The notes: generated by a model from the letters alone, not told the origin. Shown: positions 1 to 8,752, counted from the stretch's first letter. The stretch is 44,000 nucleotides of DNA from Algoriphagus yeomjeoni (GCF_003259505.1 NZ_QLLK01000019.1:1-44000); one strand, 5' to 3'. Numbers and translations: made by a program.

Positions 1-1349
1 GAAGAAGCAGGGGCTACTGTATTATTGGGAGTTACAGTGATAGTACCTGTTGCATTAACAGCAGGAGTATTACATCCACCAGTCAAAGGAATAGAGTAAT
101 TGAAAGTTCCAGAAGCTGTAGGGGTACCGGATATGGTAATAGTATTTGCATTCCAAGAAGCAGAAACGCCCGCAGGCAAACCGTTAGCACCTGCTACCCC
201 GTTGTTGGAAATTCCTGTTGCCCCGGTGGTGGTGTGGGTAAAGCTGGTTAAAGTTGTGCTGATACAAACAGGGGGGATTGCTGGAGCTGCAGTTACAGTA
301 TTGTTCGGGGTAACAGTGATCGTTCCTGAAGCTATTGAACTAGTGCAACTTCCAGTGGGAGTTACTGTATAATTAAAAGTACCCGAGGCTGTTGGTGTTC
401 CAGAAATAGTTACCAGACCACCTACATAGGTACCGTTCACACCTGGAGGTAAATTTGAAAATGTAGCTCCATAAGCGCCGACAATAGTATATGTAATTTC
501 ATCAATTGGAGTTCCAACACAAGCTGGCTGATTTTCTGTGCTAGATGCGGAAGTAAGGGTATTTGAGCAAGTCCATGTGATGATTATCTGGCCGTCCCCT
601 CCATTTCCTCCTTGTGTTCCATTATGACCTTCACCCCCTCCTCCACCTCCAGGTCGAGTTCCGTCTTCTCCGTCTTGGCTTACAGAAGTTCCGCCTGCTC
701 CACCATCTCCAGCTCCATTTACACCAACGCCTCCAATTCCTGCACTGGTACCATTTGCACCAACTCCAGACGGACTTCCTGCTGCACCTCCGCCAGAACC
801 ATTGCTAGGATCAGAGGGATTAACGGGTACATCAGGAGATACTGAAGATCCACCTGCAACAGAAAAATAGGGAGTTCCGGTAGTTGCCAGACCTCCATTG
901 CCAGGAATACTACCACCAGATCTACCTCCTCCATTCGCAAAGACTTGTGGAGGATCAGATGGTCCACTTGCTCCAAATGATGAAGGCCTTCCATTTGCAT
1001 TTGTAATAGGCGAAGGAGAACCGTTGGCTTGTCCAATACCTCCACTACCAACCACATATGTGATAAATGTTCCAGCAGTTACAGAATAGCTCGTTGCAAA
1101 GGTGAATGCTCCGCCCCCTGCGCCTGCTGCTCCTTTGTTTCCTGCATTATAACCGCCACCTCCACCAGCTCCCCATACGGAAACACTAACAGTGGTTACT
1201 CCATCTGGGACTTGAAATGTTCCTGGACCAGGTGAACTGTAAGTCACTGTTTGTGCTCCTAAAAAATTAGAAGATGCAGCAAACCACACCAATCCTGATA
1301 GAAAGATGAACCTAGAAAGGGAGTTAGGTAAAAAGTGCTTCAGAAGCAT
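1..1349 (-). CDS. Secreted glycine-rich protein with tandem Ig-like repeats (3' end outside window)
   Basis: An open frame runs from an ATG at 1349 leftwards off the window (449 codons visible, no stop). The N-terminus (MLLKHFLPNS...) has a hydrophobic stretch at about residues 11-30 ending in GAQ, a likely signal peptide. Residues about 50-220 are very rich in Gly, Ser, Asn and Pro (GGGGGYNAG, AGAGGGAF, RPGGGGGGEG). After a short Cys-containing linker come Ig-like/PKD-like repeats of about 91-93 residues, each containing ISGTPTASGTFNY and TGTITVTPNNTV. This layout is common in large Bacteroidetes surface proteins exported by the type IX system, often with a C-terminal sorting domain, which would lie outside the window. 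Function is inferred as adhesin or matrix protein; no enzyme motif is seen. Confidence 0.75.
   Translation of the reverse strand, partial: MLLKHFLPNSLSRFIFLSGLVWFAASSNFLGAQTVTYSSPGPGTFQVPDGVTTVSVSVWGAGGGGGYNAGNKGAAGAGGGAFTFATSYSVTAGTFITYVVGSGGIGQANGSPSPITNANGRPSSFGASGPSDPPQVFANGGGRSGGSIPGNGGLATTGTPYFSVAGGSSVSPDVPVNPSDPSNGSGGGAAGSPSGVGANGTSAGIGGVGVNGAGDGGAGGTSVSQDGEDGTRPGGGGGGEGHNGTQGGNGGDGQIIITWTCSNTLTSASSTENQPACVGTPIDEITYTIVGAYGATFSNLPPGVNGTYVGGLVTISGTPTASGTFNYTVTPTGSCTSSIASGTITVTPNNTVTAAPAIPPVCISTTLTSFTHTTTGATGISNNGVAGANGLPAGVSASWNANTITISGTPTASGTFNYSIPLTGGCNTPAVNATGTITVTPNNTVAPAS
25..405 (-). repeat. Tandem in-frame repeats coding for Ig-like modules
   Basis: The stretch near 31-123 and that near 310-402 are clearly related: gttacagtga at 31 matches gtaacagtga at 310, and attgaaagttcc at 99 matches attaaaagtacc at 372. 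The offset of 279 and 273 bases (93 and 91 codons) shows in-frame units differing by two codons. Both encode the ISGTPTASGTFNY-type strand of a repeated domain. More copies probably lie to the left of the window. Confidence 0.75.
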
Positions 1350-1534
1350 TTAAATTTAATTTGTAAAAACTATTTCATTACTAATAAAATGCATTTCAAA
1401 TTTAATAGGATTTAATTTAAAACCAATGGGTTAGGGTTTAACCAGTTGAAAATAATTGACTTCTCAAGTTGGATCTTCATTTGAAACATATAACTATATA
1501 CTGTTTGCCGGCTAGGAATGGATCAGGACTGAGG

Positions 1535-1566
1535 CAAAAAAAAACCAACTCATTTCTGAGTCGGTT
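1535..1566 (-). terminator. Intrinsic terminator of the propeller lipoprotein gene
   Basis: Inverted repeat aaccaactc (1543-1551) and gagtcggtt (1558-1566), with one G-T pair and a six-base loop. On the minus strand it is followed by a run of T (1535-1544), placing it just downstream of the gene ending at 1593. Confidence 0.75.
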
Positions 1567-1592
1567 CAATTATTGGTTTTATATAGATATTG

Positions 1593-3221
1593 TTATTTGA
1601 ATTTCCCTTCTGTGTCTTTAAACTTGCCTATAATTTGAGCACCGCTGTTAACAGTAACCGAACCATATACCGTAATGGAACTGTCTTCTCCTATGAATTC
1701 AAGCGTAGATCCACTTTGTAATTTTAAATCACCATAAATTACGGTGTTACCTTGAAGTTTAAGTGTAGCAAAGCTAGCCAAATTTAAACTTGTGTTCTTT
1801 TTGTACTGACCAAAAACGAAGGTTCCGTTTACGGTCATTATTGCATCACTATTGATGTTAAGGTTTTGCTCTATTGCCAAGGATCCGCAGAATAACAATG
1901 AACCTCCAATATTTACAGCCTTTAATACGCTGGAGCCCGAAAAAGAAGCTGACTCAAACATATTGATATTTAAGTAGGCAGTACCGTTATAGTTAGGCAA
2001 TCCTGCGCAACTCGGATCTGTAGACCCTTCACTCTTATTGATTTTTAAAATCTGAAGGCCACCATGGCCAGAAGCAATGAATACAAACTCTTCTTCATTT
2101 CGTAAGAAGTTTGAGGACCCTTCCAGTTCTAACACCCCTAAACTTTTGATACCTCCTAAGTCAGCTACGTCTGATACAGAAATTCCTGCCGCACCATTTG
2201 CCATAAACAGCAGGTTTTTATCTACCGAAACAGCATTTGTAACAATTTCACTTGCAGCTACATCATCAGGATTGTTTGGAATAGGCAGTTTTTGAATCAA
2301 GTCTCCGTCAGTCATTTTGTATATACCGGCTCCGTTAGTTCCTTCAGCTACATATAAATTTCCATTGTCTATGTCCAAAGTTCTTTTGGCACCAGCCACA
2401 TCAGCTGGCAAAGGGATATTAATTACTTCAGATAGATTGTTTGGATCCAAAATATGCACACCTGACGTACCGCTGAGTACTGCTAGTTTATCATTTCCGA
2501 AAGCCACCGCTCTTAGGTCTCCCATTTGAGTACTAGACTTAGATTTTTGGGAGGCATCAAAAAGGCCGATTACCCCATCATTTCCACTAGTGACAGCTGT
2601 ACTTGAATTTGTGTTTGCAACATCTGTAGCAACATAACTAGGCAGGGAAGTATATACAAAGTCTGAAATAAATTTCCCGCCAGCCACTGATACTGTGATC
2701 AAATTCGCTGGTGAAGTCACATCTGAGTTTACATCAATATTTACTGCAGCAGCAAGATAAAGTTTACCGTTTTTGTATTCTAAAGAGCTGATATCCGAAT
2801 CCTTGAAAATAGCCTGCTCTGTGATAACCGGGCTATACACATTGGTGATGTCAAAGATATCAACTGCTCCCAGATAGGTGTCTCCTTCTGTATTGTAAGA
2901 TACATAGGCATAGTCACCATCAATATCTACGTGAGTTGCTTTAAGTGTTTTCCCATCATAGACAGGTGCTTCCACCTGAGATACCATAATAAGAGGCAGA
3001 TTAGATGCGACTTCTAACAGTCTTCCAGTAGGGAGGTCTGGGTCAATTAATGCCATTACTCCTGTATTATCTCTTTTTACACGGGTCGTAAGAGATTGGC
3101 TGTCAGTGTCTATCGTGACGTGTTTTGCGATAGTTGGAACTTCGTCAATAGGGGACAAACTGTCATTGCAGGAATAAAACGCTATGACAGTAACCAAGCC
3201 GATTAAATGATATTTTTTCAT
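1593..3221 (-). CDS. Lipoprotein with LVIVD-like beta-propeller and C-terminal beta-repeat region
   Basis: 542 residues. The N-terminus MKKYHLIGLVTVIAFYSCN is a lipoprotein signal with the lipobox cysteine at residue 18. Residues about 90-400 are repeated strands of the type found in LVIVD or propeller proteins (GDYAYVSY, VDIFDITN, NGKLYLAAAV, NLYVAEGTNGAGIY, LLFMANGAAGISVSDV, FVFIASGHGGLQIL), seen in surface-exposed Bacteroidetes lipoproteins. After a SCAGLPNYNG linker, residues about 410-542 form short repeated strands (VNGTFVFG, LQGNTVIYGDLKLQSGSTL, ITVYGSVTVNSGAQIIG) like a bactofilin or beta-helix stack. It has its own terminator and a long AT-rich upstream region, so it is probably transcribed alone. 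The ligand or role is not evident. Confidence 0.8.
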   Translation of the reverse strand: MKKYHLIGLVTVIAFYSCNDSLSPIDEVPTIAKHVTIDTDSQSLTTRVKRDNTGVMALIDPDLPTGRLLEVASNLPLIMVSQVEAPVYDGKTLKATHVDIDGDYAYVSYNTEGDTYLGAVDIFDITNVYSPVITEQAIFKDSDISSLEYKNGKLYLAAAVNIDVNSDVTSPANLITVSVAGGKFISDFVYTSLPSYVATDVANTNSSTAVTSGNDGVIGLFDASQKSKSSTQMGDLRAVAFGNDKLAVLSGTSGVHILDPNNLSEVINIPLPADVAGAKRTLDIDNGNLYVAEGTNGAGIYKMTDGDLIQKLPIPNNPDDVAASEIVTNAVSVDKNLLFMANGAAGISVSDVADLGGIKSLGVLELEGSSNFLRNEEEFVFIASGHGGLQILKINKSEGSTDPSCAGLPNYNGTAYLNINMFESASFSGSSVLKAVNIGGSLLFCGSLAIEQNLNINSDAIMTVNGTFVFGQYKKNTSLNLASFATLKLQGNTVIYGDLKLQSGSTLEFIGEDSSITVYGSVTVNSGAQIIGKFKDTEGKFK

Positions 3222-3733
3222 ATTGTTTTAGATAGGGGGTGAGACCTTATTTCATCTACTTAAAATTGTGTTTTGTATATAGTATTTAGAATTATGTTTT
3301 GTGTATTTGCTTATTTCAGTTAATTATATTGGATATTTGATAATTACAGAACAAAAATGAAACAAAATTTCATAAATAAAAGGGGGAAGTAAAAAATATA
3401 TTTTATTTCTAATAAAGTAGTTGTAGTATGCCTTTATTGGCTCAGTTTAATTCTTTATAGGTATTATTCAATGCATAATAAATGATTAGGGATTGACCTA
3501 GCTAACTCGGATTTTCTGTAATTATCACAGATACATTTTCTTGATAGACAGATACAGTTTTATATATTTTATGGAATACTATTCCTTTGAATAGTTATGA
3601 TGTTACAGTATTACCTAGCTAATTATGCATCAATAAATTGAATTTGGGTCTTGAAAAAATGATATGGTTTTTTTTACAAAAAAAATAGCCAGACCCCTAA
3701 GAGTCTGGCTATTTAATGTAGGCTAATGAAAAT
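3222..3733. other. AT-rich intergenic stretch
   Basis: About 510 bases without a credible gene. The right end holds the rho terminator (3671-3714). The rest is very AT-rich and must contain the promoter of the minus-strand lipoprotein gene, but no clear TAnnTTTG box stands out. The ten-base sequence acctagctaa occurs twice in direct orientation (3496-3505 and 3613-3622). Confidence 0.6.
3671..3714 (-). terminator. Strong intrinsic terminator downstream of rho
   Basis: A perfect 12-base stem, aaatagccagac (3683-3694) and gtctggctattt (3703-3714), is followed on the minus strand by a T-rich tract (3671-3686). It lies 20 bases beyond the rho stop codon. Confidence 0.85.
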
Positions 3734-5527
3734 TTACCCGTTCATACTGATCAAAAATTCAGCATTGTCTCTAGTTCCTTTCATTCGCTGAAGTAGGAAT
3801 TCCATAGATTCTTGAGAGTTCATGTCGCTCATTAGCTTACGAAGGATCCATACCCGCTGCATTTCTTCTTTGTCCATGAGTAGGTCCTCACGACGAGTAC
3901 CTGAGTTAAGTACGTCGATGGCAGGATATATACGTCTATTAGAAAGCTTACGATCAAGAGCAAGTTCCATATTACCGGTTCCTTTGAATTCTTCAAAAAT
4001 CACCTCATCCATTTTAGAACCTGTTTCTACAAGCGCTGTAGCGATGATGGTTAATGAACCGCCGTTTTCCACGTTTCGCGCTGCACCAAAGAAGCGCTTT
4101 GGCTTGTGTAACGCGTTGGCATCCACACCGCCGGAAAGGATTTTTCCTGAGCTTGGGACAACTGTGTTATGCGCTCGAGCAAGTCTAGTAATGGAGTCTA
4201 ATAGGATCACTACATCATGACCTACTTCCACCATACGCTTGGCTTTTTCCAAAACGATATTCGATACTTTCACATGTCTATCAGCCGTCTCATCAAATGT
4301 GGAGGAAATTACCTCTGCATTTACGGAACGAGCCATATCAGTCACTTCTTCAGGACGCTCATCGATCAGCAAGATCATCAGGTGAACTTCAGGGTGATTT
4401 CTTGTAATAGCATTTGCGATCTGCTGCAGCAAGACCGTTTTACCGGTTTTTGGCTGGGCTACGATCATCCCTCTTTGACCTTTACCTATAGGAGCAAAAA
4501 GATCTACTACTCTAGTGGAGAACTTTTCTCCTGTGGTAGATAGATTTAATCTTTCCTCTGGGAAAAGTGGAGTAAGGTATTCGAAAGGAACTCGATCTCT
4601 AATTTCGTCTGTGGTTTTGCCGTTTACTGTGGCAATCTTCAAGAGAGCAAAATATTTTTCTCCTTCTTTTGGAGGTCGAATAGATCCTTTAATATGGTCT
4701 CCGGTTTTCAAACCGAAAAGTTTCACTTGGCTAGGAGATACATAGATATCATCTGGAGATGCCAGGTAGTTGTAGTCCAGCGAACGAAGAAAGCCATAAC
4801 CTTCTTGCATCATTTCAAGGACTCCTTCATTTTCGATTACACCGTCGAAATCACGTGGATTTACTCCTGGGCGTCTTCTGTTTGAATGAGGTGTTGTCTC
4901 GGCAGCAGGAGCCATTACTTCATCTGGAGACTTGAAATTTCTTCTTTTAGGAAGTTCTACTTCTTGCTCTGGCTTAGTGTGAACCGGCTTACTTGAAGTT
5001 TTCTCTTCTTTGTTTTCAGAAGTAGACTCTACTTCTTCAACAGCTTTTCTTCTCGGTCTGAACGTCTTTGGCTCATCATTGCTTGACTCAGCCTGTGGCT
5101 GTGGTTTTCTTTCAGGGCGCTCTTGTTGTCCTTCTTTTTTAGCTTTCCAGTCTGGTCTTGGCTCTTTGGCTCTAGGTTCAGGTGTTTTTTTAGGCTCTTC
5201 AGCCGGAGTTTCTTCTGTTTTAGGAATTGCCGTTACGTTTTGTCTTTTGAACTTAGGCTTGTATTCCGATTCTTCCACTGGCTTTGCGGCAGCTGCAGGT
5301 TTTGGGGTCTCTGCGGGTGATGCCGGGGCTTTTTCTGCTTCTGGGGTTTCAGCAGCAGAAGGTTTCTTTTTAGGCAAGGATTGCTCTGGGGTGATGGCTT
5401 GCTGATCGAGGATAGCATAGACGAGTTCGTCTTTCTTTAGAGTTTTGCGGTTTTTGACACCTAGCTCCTCAGCGATTTCCTTCAGTTCAGATAATAACCT
5501 GACTCTGAGTTCTTCTATGTTGTACAT
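3734..5527 (-). CDS. rho: Transcription termination factor Rho
   Basis: ATP-dependent hexameric RNA helicase that ends transcription. I start it at the ATG at 5527 (MYNIEELRVRLL..., 598 residues); the frame is open 39 codons further upstream but that part has no Rho character. Residues 1-50 are the Rho N-terminal helical domain. Residues about 55-200 are a Pro/Glu/Lys/Arg-rich disordered insertion, usual for Bacteroidetes Rho and absent from E. coli Rho (419 residues). The RNA-binding cold-shock-like domain follows (GYGFLRSLDYNYL near 246), then the Walker A motif QPKTGKT near 359, Walker B VVILLDSITR near 439, and SGGVDANALHKPKRFFGAARN-type R/Q-loop residues. Monocistronic by its surroundings, with its own intrinsic terminator. 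Confidence 0.95.
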   Translation of the reverse strand: MYNIEELRVRLLSELKEIAEELGVKNRKTLKKDELVYAILDQQAITPEQSLPKKKPSAAETPEAEKAPASPAETPKPAAAAKPVEESEYKPKFKRQNVTAIPKTEETPAEEPKKTPEPRAKEPRPDWKAKKEGQQERPERKPQPQAESSNDEPKTFRPRRKAVEEVESTSENKEEKTSSKPVHTKPEQEVELPKRRNFKSPDEVMAPAAETTPHSNRRRPGVNPRDFDGVIENEGVLEMMQEGYGFLRSLDYNYLASPDDIYVSPSQVKLFGLKTGDHIKGSIRPPKEGEKYFALLKIATVNGKTTDEIRDRVPFEYLTPLFPEERLNLSTTGEKFSTRVVDLFAPIGKGQRGMIVAQPKTGKTVLLQQIANAITRNHPEVHLMILLIDERPEEVTDMARSVNAEVISSTFDETADRHVKVSNIVLEKAKRMVEVGHDVVILLDSITRLARAHNTVVPSSGKILSGGVDANALHKPKRFFGAARNVENGGSLTIIATALVETGSKMDEVIFEEFKGTGNMELALDRKLSNRRIYPAIDVLNSGTRREDLLMDKEEMQRVWILRKLMSDMNSQESMEFLLQRMKGTRDNAEFLISMNG

Positions 5528-5868
5528 AAAGAGGGGATGAAATAAATAAAATGTAGTAAATGCGGTATTTGAGATCGTGGATGATTTTCTGAGCAAAAAA
5601 GATCTGCAGGAAATACTCAAGTCAAAGTGGGCTGACTTGCTCATTCACGGTGATGTCACAATATTAAGGTATGAGTTTGGATAATACAAATTATTGTTTT
5701 GGAATTGTGTGATTTGGAAAGCGGGGAATTTCTTGAACAACAGAGATTCACAGAGGGTTACGCTGAGATTCAAAGGGAATATGAATTGGAGAATTGGAGA
5801 ATGGAGATTTTTTTAAAGCAAGCACCAAGATTGCGCCTTAGCGGCTTGGCGGGAGACTTTCCAATAAT
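5528..5868. other. rho-recO intergenic region with degenerate dispersed-repeat remnant
   Basis: The gap holds the rho promoter region and, at about 5735-5860, a stretch reading cagagattcacagagg ... cgctgagattcaaaggg ... attgcgccttagcggcttgg cgggagac. It resembles a dispersed intergenic sequence I remember from many bacterial genomes (cagag-ttcacagag and cgcctt-gcggct-ggcg-gagac types). An open frame across it (5699-5932, plus) runs into recO antisense and has no gene character, so I read this as a non-coding repeat remnant. Confidence 0.45.
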
Positions 5869-6558
5869 CTATTCATTGATCTGCCTCAAAATCGCCAAAG
5901 ATTTCCAGTTTCCAGGATTATCCAAGTGCTGACTATAAAAATCTAGTAGGTGATCCAAAAGCTTTTGGCGTAGGGATTTACTTATTTTGAATTGATTGGA
6001 AAAAGAATCTTTCATGAGAGTAGTCAGGTAATTTTCTGCTTGCGACAGTTCGGTAGGAGAAAAAGGTTGGGAGCGACTTTCTGACAAAAAACCAAGAGCT
6101 TCCTCTGGAGCAAAGCCGAGAAAACTGGCTTTTTTAATTAAAAATACCAATGGGAATTGGCCAAGTTGGGCATGCTTATTATCCAATTCAATAATACATT
6201 CTTGGAGAAAATCGAAGAGTAGTTCATTCTGGTAATTCTCGTAGATCGACTTGCTCGTTACTTCGGTAATGAAAAGTGCTATTCCAGTTCTGGTAAAATC
6301 AAAAGGAATGAGCTGATGTGCTCGGTAGAGTTGAGCTTCAGAAATTCGCTGGAGTCCACCGTTGTCTTTATCATATACGACAAGTTCAAGTAATGTCAGC
6401 GGTTGGTATAATGCTATTTTTGACTTGTTACCTTGAGTCCTTACTCCATTCACCAAGTAAGATTTCAGACCTAGTTCTCGGGTAAAGATCTTTACGATTA
6501 TACTCGTCTCCTTGTAGCGTATGGCACTGAGAACTATCCCTTGGGTTTTTTTGAGCAT
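5869..6558 (-). CDS. recO: DNA repair protein RecO
   Basis: 229 residues. RecO binds ssDNA and, with RecF/RecR, loads RecA onto SSB-coated gaps. The N-terminal OB-fold is evident (MLKKTQGIVLSAIRYKETS, IVKIFTRELGLKSYLVNGVR), followed by an all-helical C-terminal part. No CxxC zinc pair is present, unlike the zinc-containing RecO of some phyla; this resembles other short Bacteroidetes RecO proteins as I recall them. It is the last gene of the ferredoxin-tdk-recO minus-strand run, 97 bases below tdk. Its stop abuts the repeat remnant, and no hairpin terminator is obvious. Confidence 0.9.
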   Translation of the reverse strand: MLKKTQGIVLSAIRYKETSIIVKIFTRELGLKSYLVNGVRTQGNKSKIALYQPLTLLELVVYDKDNGGLQRISEAQLYRAHQLIPFDFTRTGIALFITEVTSKSIYENYQNELLFDFLQECIIELDNKHAQLGQFPLVFLIKKASFLGFAPEEALGFLSESRSQPFSPTELSQAENYLTTLMKDSFSNQFKISKSLRQKLLDHLLDFYSQHLDNPGNWKSLAILRQINE

Positions 6559-6655
6559 GTGAGTTTAAGAATCAAGAACCAAGATTTTCAGTATCAAGAA
6601 AGGGGATGGACCTAAGATCCGAACTGAGACTGAATACTGCGACTGTCAGTTGGAT

Positions 6656-7240
6656 TTACTTTTTATCCTCATAAAAACACTTTCTACATCTGGCTTCGTA
6701 GCTTTCCTTCTCACCAAGAACCACTTTTTCCTTAGCATCAGAAAGCCGGAATGAGAATGCCGCTAAGTCGCCACATTTCATGCAGATTGCATTTACTTTT
6801 GTTACATATTCGGCGATTGCCATCAGCCTTGGCATAGGATCAAAGGGGTTCCCTTCGAAATCCATATCAAGTCCAGCCAATATCACTCGCTTACCCTGAA
6901 GAGCTAGTTTTTGGGCAACTCTTACTATCTGTTCATCGAAGAACTGAACCTCATCTATTCCCACCACATCACAATCTCCGCTTAATAATAGTATGTCATC
7001 AGCAAAGTTGACCGGAGTAGAACGAATCGAATTTTCATTATGAGAAACGACATCATGTTCATCGTAGCGCTTGTCGATAGAGGGTTTGAAAATTTCCACT
7101 TTTTGCTTTGCGATTCGTGCACGATTTAGCCGGCGAATCAATTCTTCCGTTTTTCCAGAAAACATGGACCCACAAATCACCTCGATCTGACCTTTATTTC
7201 CTGAGGACTTCATCCTACCAATTGAAGGTTCTATAAACAT
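6656..7240 (-). CDS. tdk: Thymidine kinase (type II)
   Basis: 194 residues. Phosphorylates thymidine to dTMP for salvage. Shows the P-loop GSMFSGKT (24-31), the Asp-Glu of GIDEVQFF (96-97; Glu97 is the expected catalytic base), the lasso region near RLMAIAEYVTK, and a structural zinc site made of C153/C156 and C185/C188. The ferredoxin gene ends 8 bases before its start, suggesting cotranscription. Length and motifs match the tetrameric type II enzymes. Confidence 0.95.
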   Translation of the reverse strand: MFIEPSIGRMKSSGNKGQIEVICGSMFSGKTEELIRRLNRARIAKQKVEIFKPSIDKRYDEHDVVSHNENSIRSTPVNFADDILLLSGDCDVVGIDEVQFFDEQIVRVAQKLALQGKRVILAGLDMDFEGNPFDPMPRLMAIAEYVTKVNAICMKCGDLAAFSFRLSDAKEKVVLGEKESYEARCRKCFYEDKK

Positions 7241-7248
7241 GCCTAATT

Positions 7249-7575
7249 CTATTCGCTATATTTTATATGTGGGAATTTATTGATGTTACCGACACGGACG
7301 ACAATTTCTCCTGATAGGAGTTCCGTCTGGCATGCTAGTCTTTCTCCCGCTCTCAATCTTCCTTGCTGTAGGAAATCAAGTTCCGGTTTGGTAGGAGGTG
7401 AGAGGTTTTCTTCACCTGATTTCAGAATGATTTTGCAGGTGGTACATCGTCCTTTTTTCCCGCAGGCGTGCATCCAGTCAATTCCATTTTCATGAATAAT
7501 TTCGATAACTTTACGGGGAACGCTAACAGAATTAATCTTCAGATTAAATAGATTTTCTATGACTATTTGGGGCAT
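7249..7575 (-). CDS. [2Fe-2S] ferredoxin
   Basis: 108 residues from the ATG at 7575 (MPQIVIENLF...). An upstream ATG at 7620 would overlap the divergent gene, and its extra residues are not ferredoxin-like. The plant-type 2Fe-2S motif C-x5-C-x2-C...C is complete: C38, C44, C47 and C82 (HACGKKGRCTTC ... LACQT). It is a small soluble electron carrier; its partner cannot be told from the neighbours. It heads the run ferredoxin-tdk-recO and is divergent from the next gene with only 33 bases between the two start codons. Confidence 0.9.
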   Translation of the reverse strand: MPQIVIENLFNLKINSVSVPRKVIEIIHENGIDWMHACGKKGRCTTCKIILKSGEENLSPPTKPELDFLQQGRLRAGERLACQTELLSGEIVVRVGNINKFPHIKYSE

Positions 7576-7608
7576 TTGTTCGTTGACTTTTGTAAACACC
7601 TCTCTACA

Positions 7609-8727
7609 ATGACTACTCAAATTAACAGCAATTATTTAGAAAAATATGCCGAAGACTATGCCGCAATTGTTTGTGGTCAGTTTTTCTCTTCCAAACAATA
7701 CATGACTGGACAGGATATTGTTCAGCTCACCAACAGTGCTCAGGTGAATTTCTTTATTATTAAAAGGTTGTTCGAGCTGTGGCAGGGAGAGCTCGAAAAG
7801 CTCAAGAGTAATCCTTATTTTGATTACCGGGATATTACGGTTCATGAGGCACTTACAGAGTTTATGAACGTGCTTTCGCGAAGAATCAAGGTAGAGAAAG
7901 AGCAGCTTCAGCCCTTATTAGAAACTGCGGTGAGTCAGGCGATTCAGCTCGCAACGGATCCAGTTTCATTCTATCAAAATGAAATATCCAATGCTCCTTC
8001 AGGGCATATCAACGAATTTCTGAAGGAAAATAAAAAGTATTACAAGTGGCATGCTCAGGTTGTTTCTTTTTTAATAGATAAGGCTGGTTTTGGTCATGAT
8101 GAGAGTGCTTATCTACGTGCCGTGGCAGCAAATTATCAAGCAATCAAAGAGTCGTTAGAATCTGTGAACTTGCTCCTGGCAACATTTGGAGATGTCAAGC
8201 CATTTGATTTAGATGCTTATTTAGTTCGGGAATATGTGGAGACAAAACTTACTTCTAAACCAACACCTGAAGTAAATAAGTTGCAGGAATCAACAAGTTC
8301 ATTTTTCGATGAGGTGGAAAATGAGGCTCCAGTTAGAAAGCCTGTAGCTCCAGAACCTGAGAAAGAAATTGAGGCAGAGCATGTTGCGACTGTCCAAATG
8401 CGCTATACAAATGGTTCTGCTGGCACCCTAGATTCATATAACCTGAAAGCTAAATTTGAGACACTCTCTTATAAAGGCATGAAAGGGATAATGGGTGAAC
8501 TAGCTGAAAGTCTAGCAATCAATCAGCGGTTCATGTTTACGAAGGAGCTTTTTGACGGAAATGCAGATCTACTCAAACATGCGTTAAAATCTATAGATAA
8601 ATGTGACTCATTTGATGAAGCGATTACGCTCGTTAATTCCCGCTATGTGGAAGAATTAGGATGGCAACCTGAAACTGAACCAGTGCAGGAGTTTCTTTTG
8701 CTGGTGTATAGAAAGTTTGAAGTTTGA
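7609..8727 (+). CDS. Conserved Bacteroidetes protein of unknown function
   Basis: 372 residues from the ATG at 7609 (MTTQINSNYLEKYAED...), preferred over 7567 because the latter adds an atypical stretch overlapping the ferredoxin start. No signal peptide, membrane segment or catalytic motif is seen. It is mostly helical, with an acidic, Pro-rich linker at about 235-270 (EAPVRKPVAPEPEKEIEAEH) dividing an N-terminal region from a compact C-terminal one (about 285-372: INQRFMFTKELFDGN, ALKSIDKCDSFDEAI, VQEFLLLVYRKFEV). The C-terminal block resembles a tail I recall in several Bacteroidetes hypothetical proteins. Function unknown. A terminator follows it. Confidence 0.8.
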   Translation: MTTQINSNYLEKYAEDYAAIVCGQFFSSKQYMTGQDIVQLTNSAQVNFFIIKRLFELWQGELEKLKSNPYFDYRDITVHEALTEFMNVLSRRIKVEKEQLQPLLETAVSQAIQLATDPVSFYQNEISNAPSGHINEFLKENKKYYKWHAQVVSFLIDKAGFGHDESAYLRAVAANYQAIKESLESVNLLLATFGDVKPFDLDAYLVREYVETKLTSKPTPEVNKLQESTSSFFDEVENEAPVRKPVAPEPEKEIEAEHVATVQMRYTNGSAGTLDSYNLKAKFETLSYKGMKGIMGELAESLAINQRFMFTKELFDGNADLLKHALKSIDKCDSFDEAITLVNSRYVEELGWQPETEPVQEFLLLVYRKFEV

Positions 8728-8752
8728 TATAAAATTGAACTATGTAAGTGCA

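Noticed and set aside
612..1235. Several plus- and minus-strand ORFs of 60-112 codons
   Set aside because: They are shadows in the Gly/Ser-rich, repeat-rich coding sequence of the minus-strand gene ending off the left edge, and have biased, unnatural composition.
5010..5405. 131-codon plus-strand ORF inside rho
   Set aside because: Antisense to the low-complexity Pro/Glu/Lys region of rho; the composition is a mirror of that repeat.
5699..5932. 77-codon plus-strand ORF near recO
   Set aside because: It crosses a repeat remnant and the 3' end of recO antisense, and its composition is not that of a gene.
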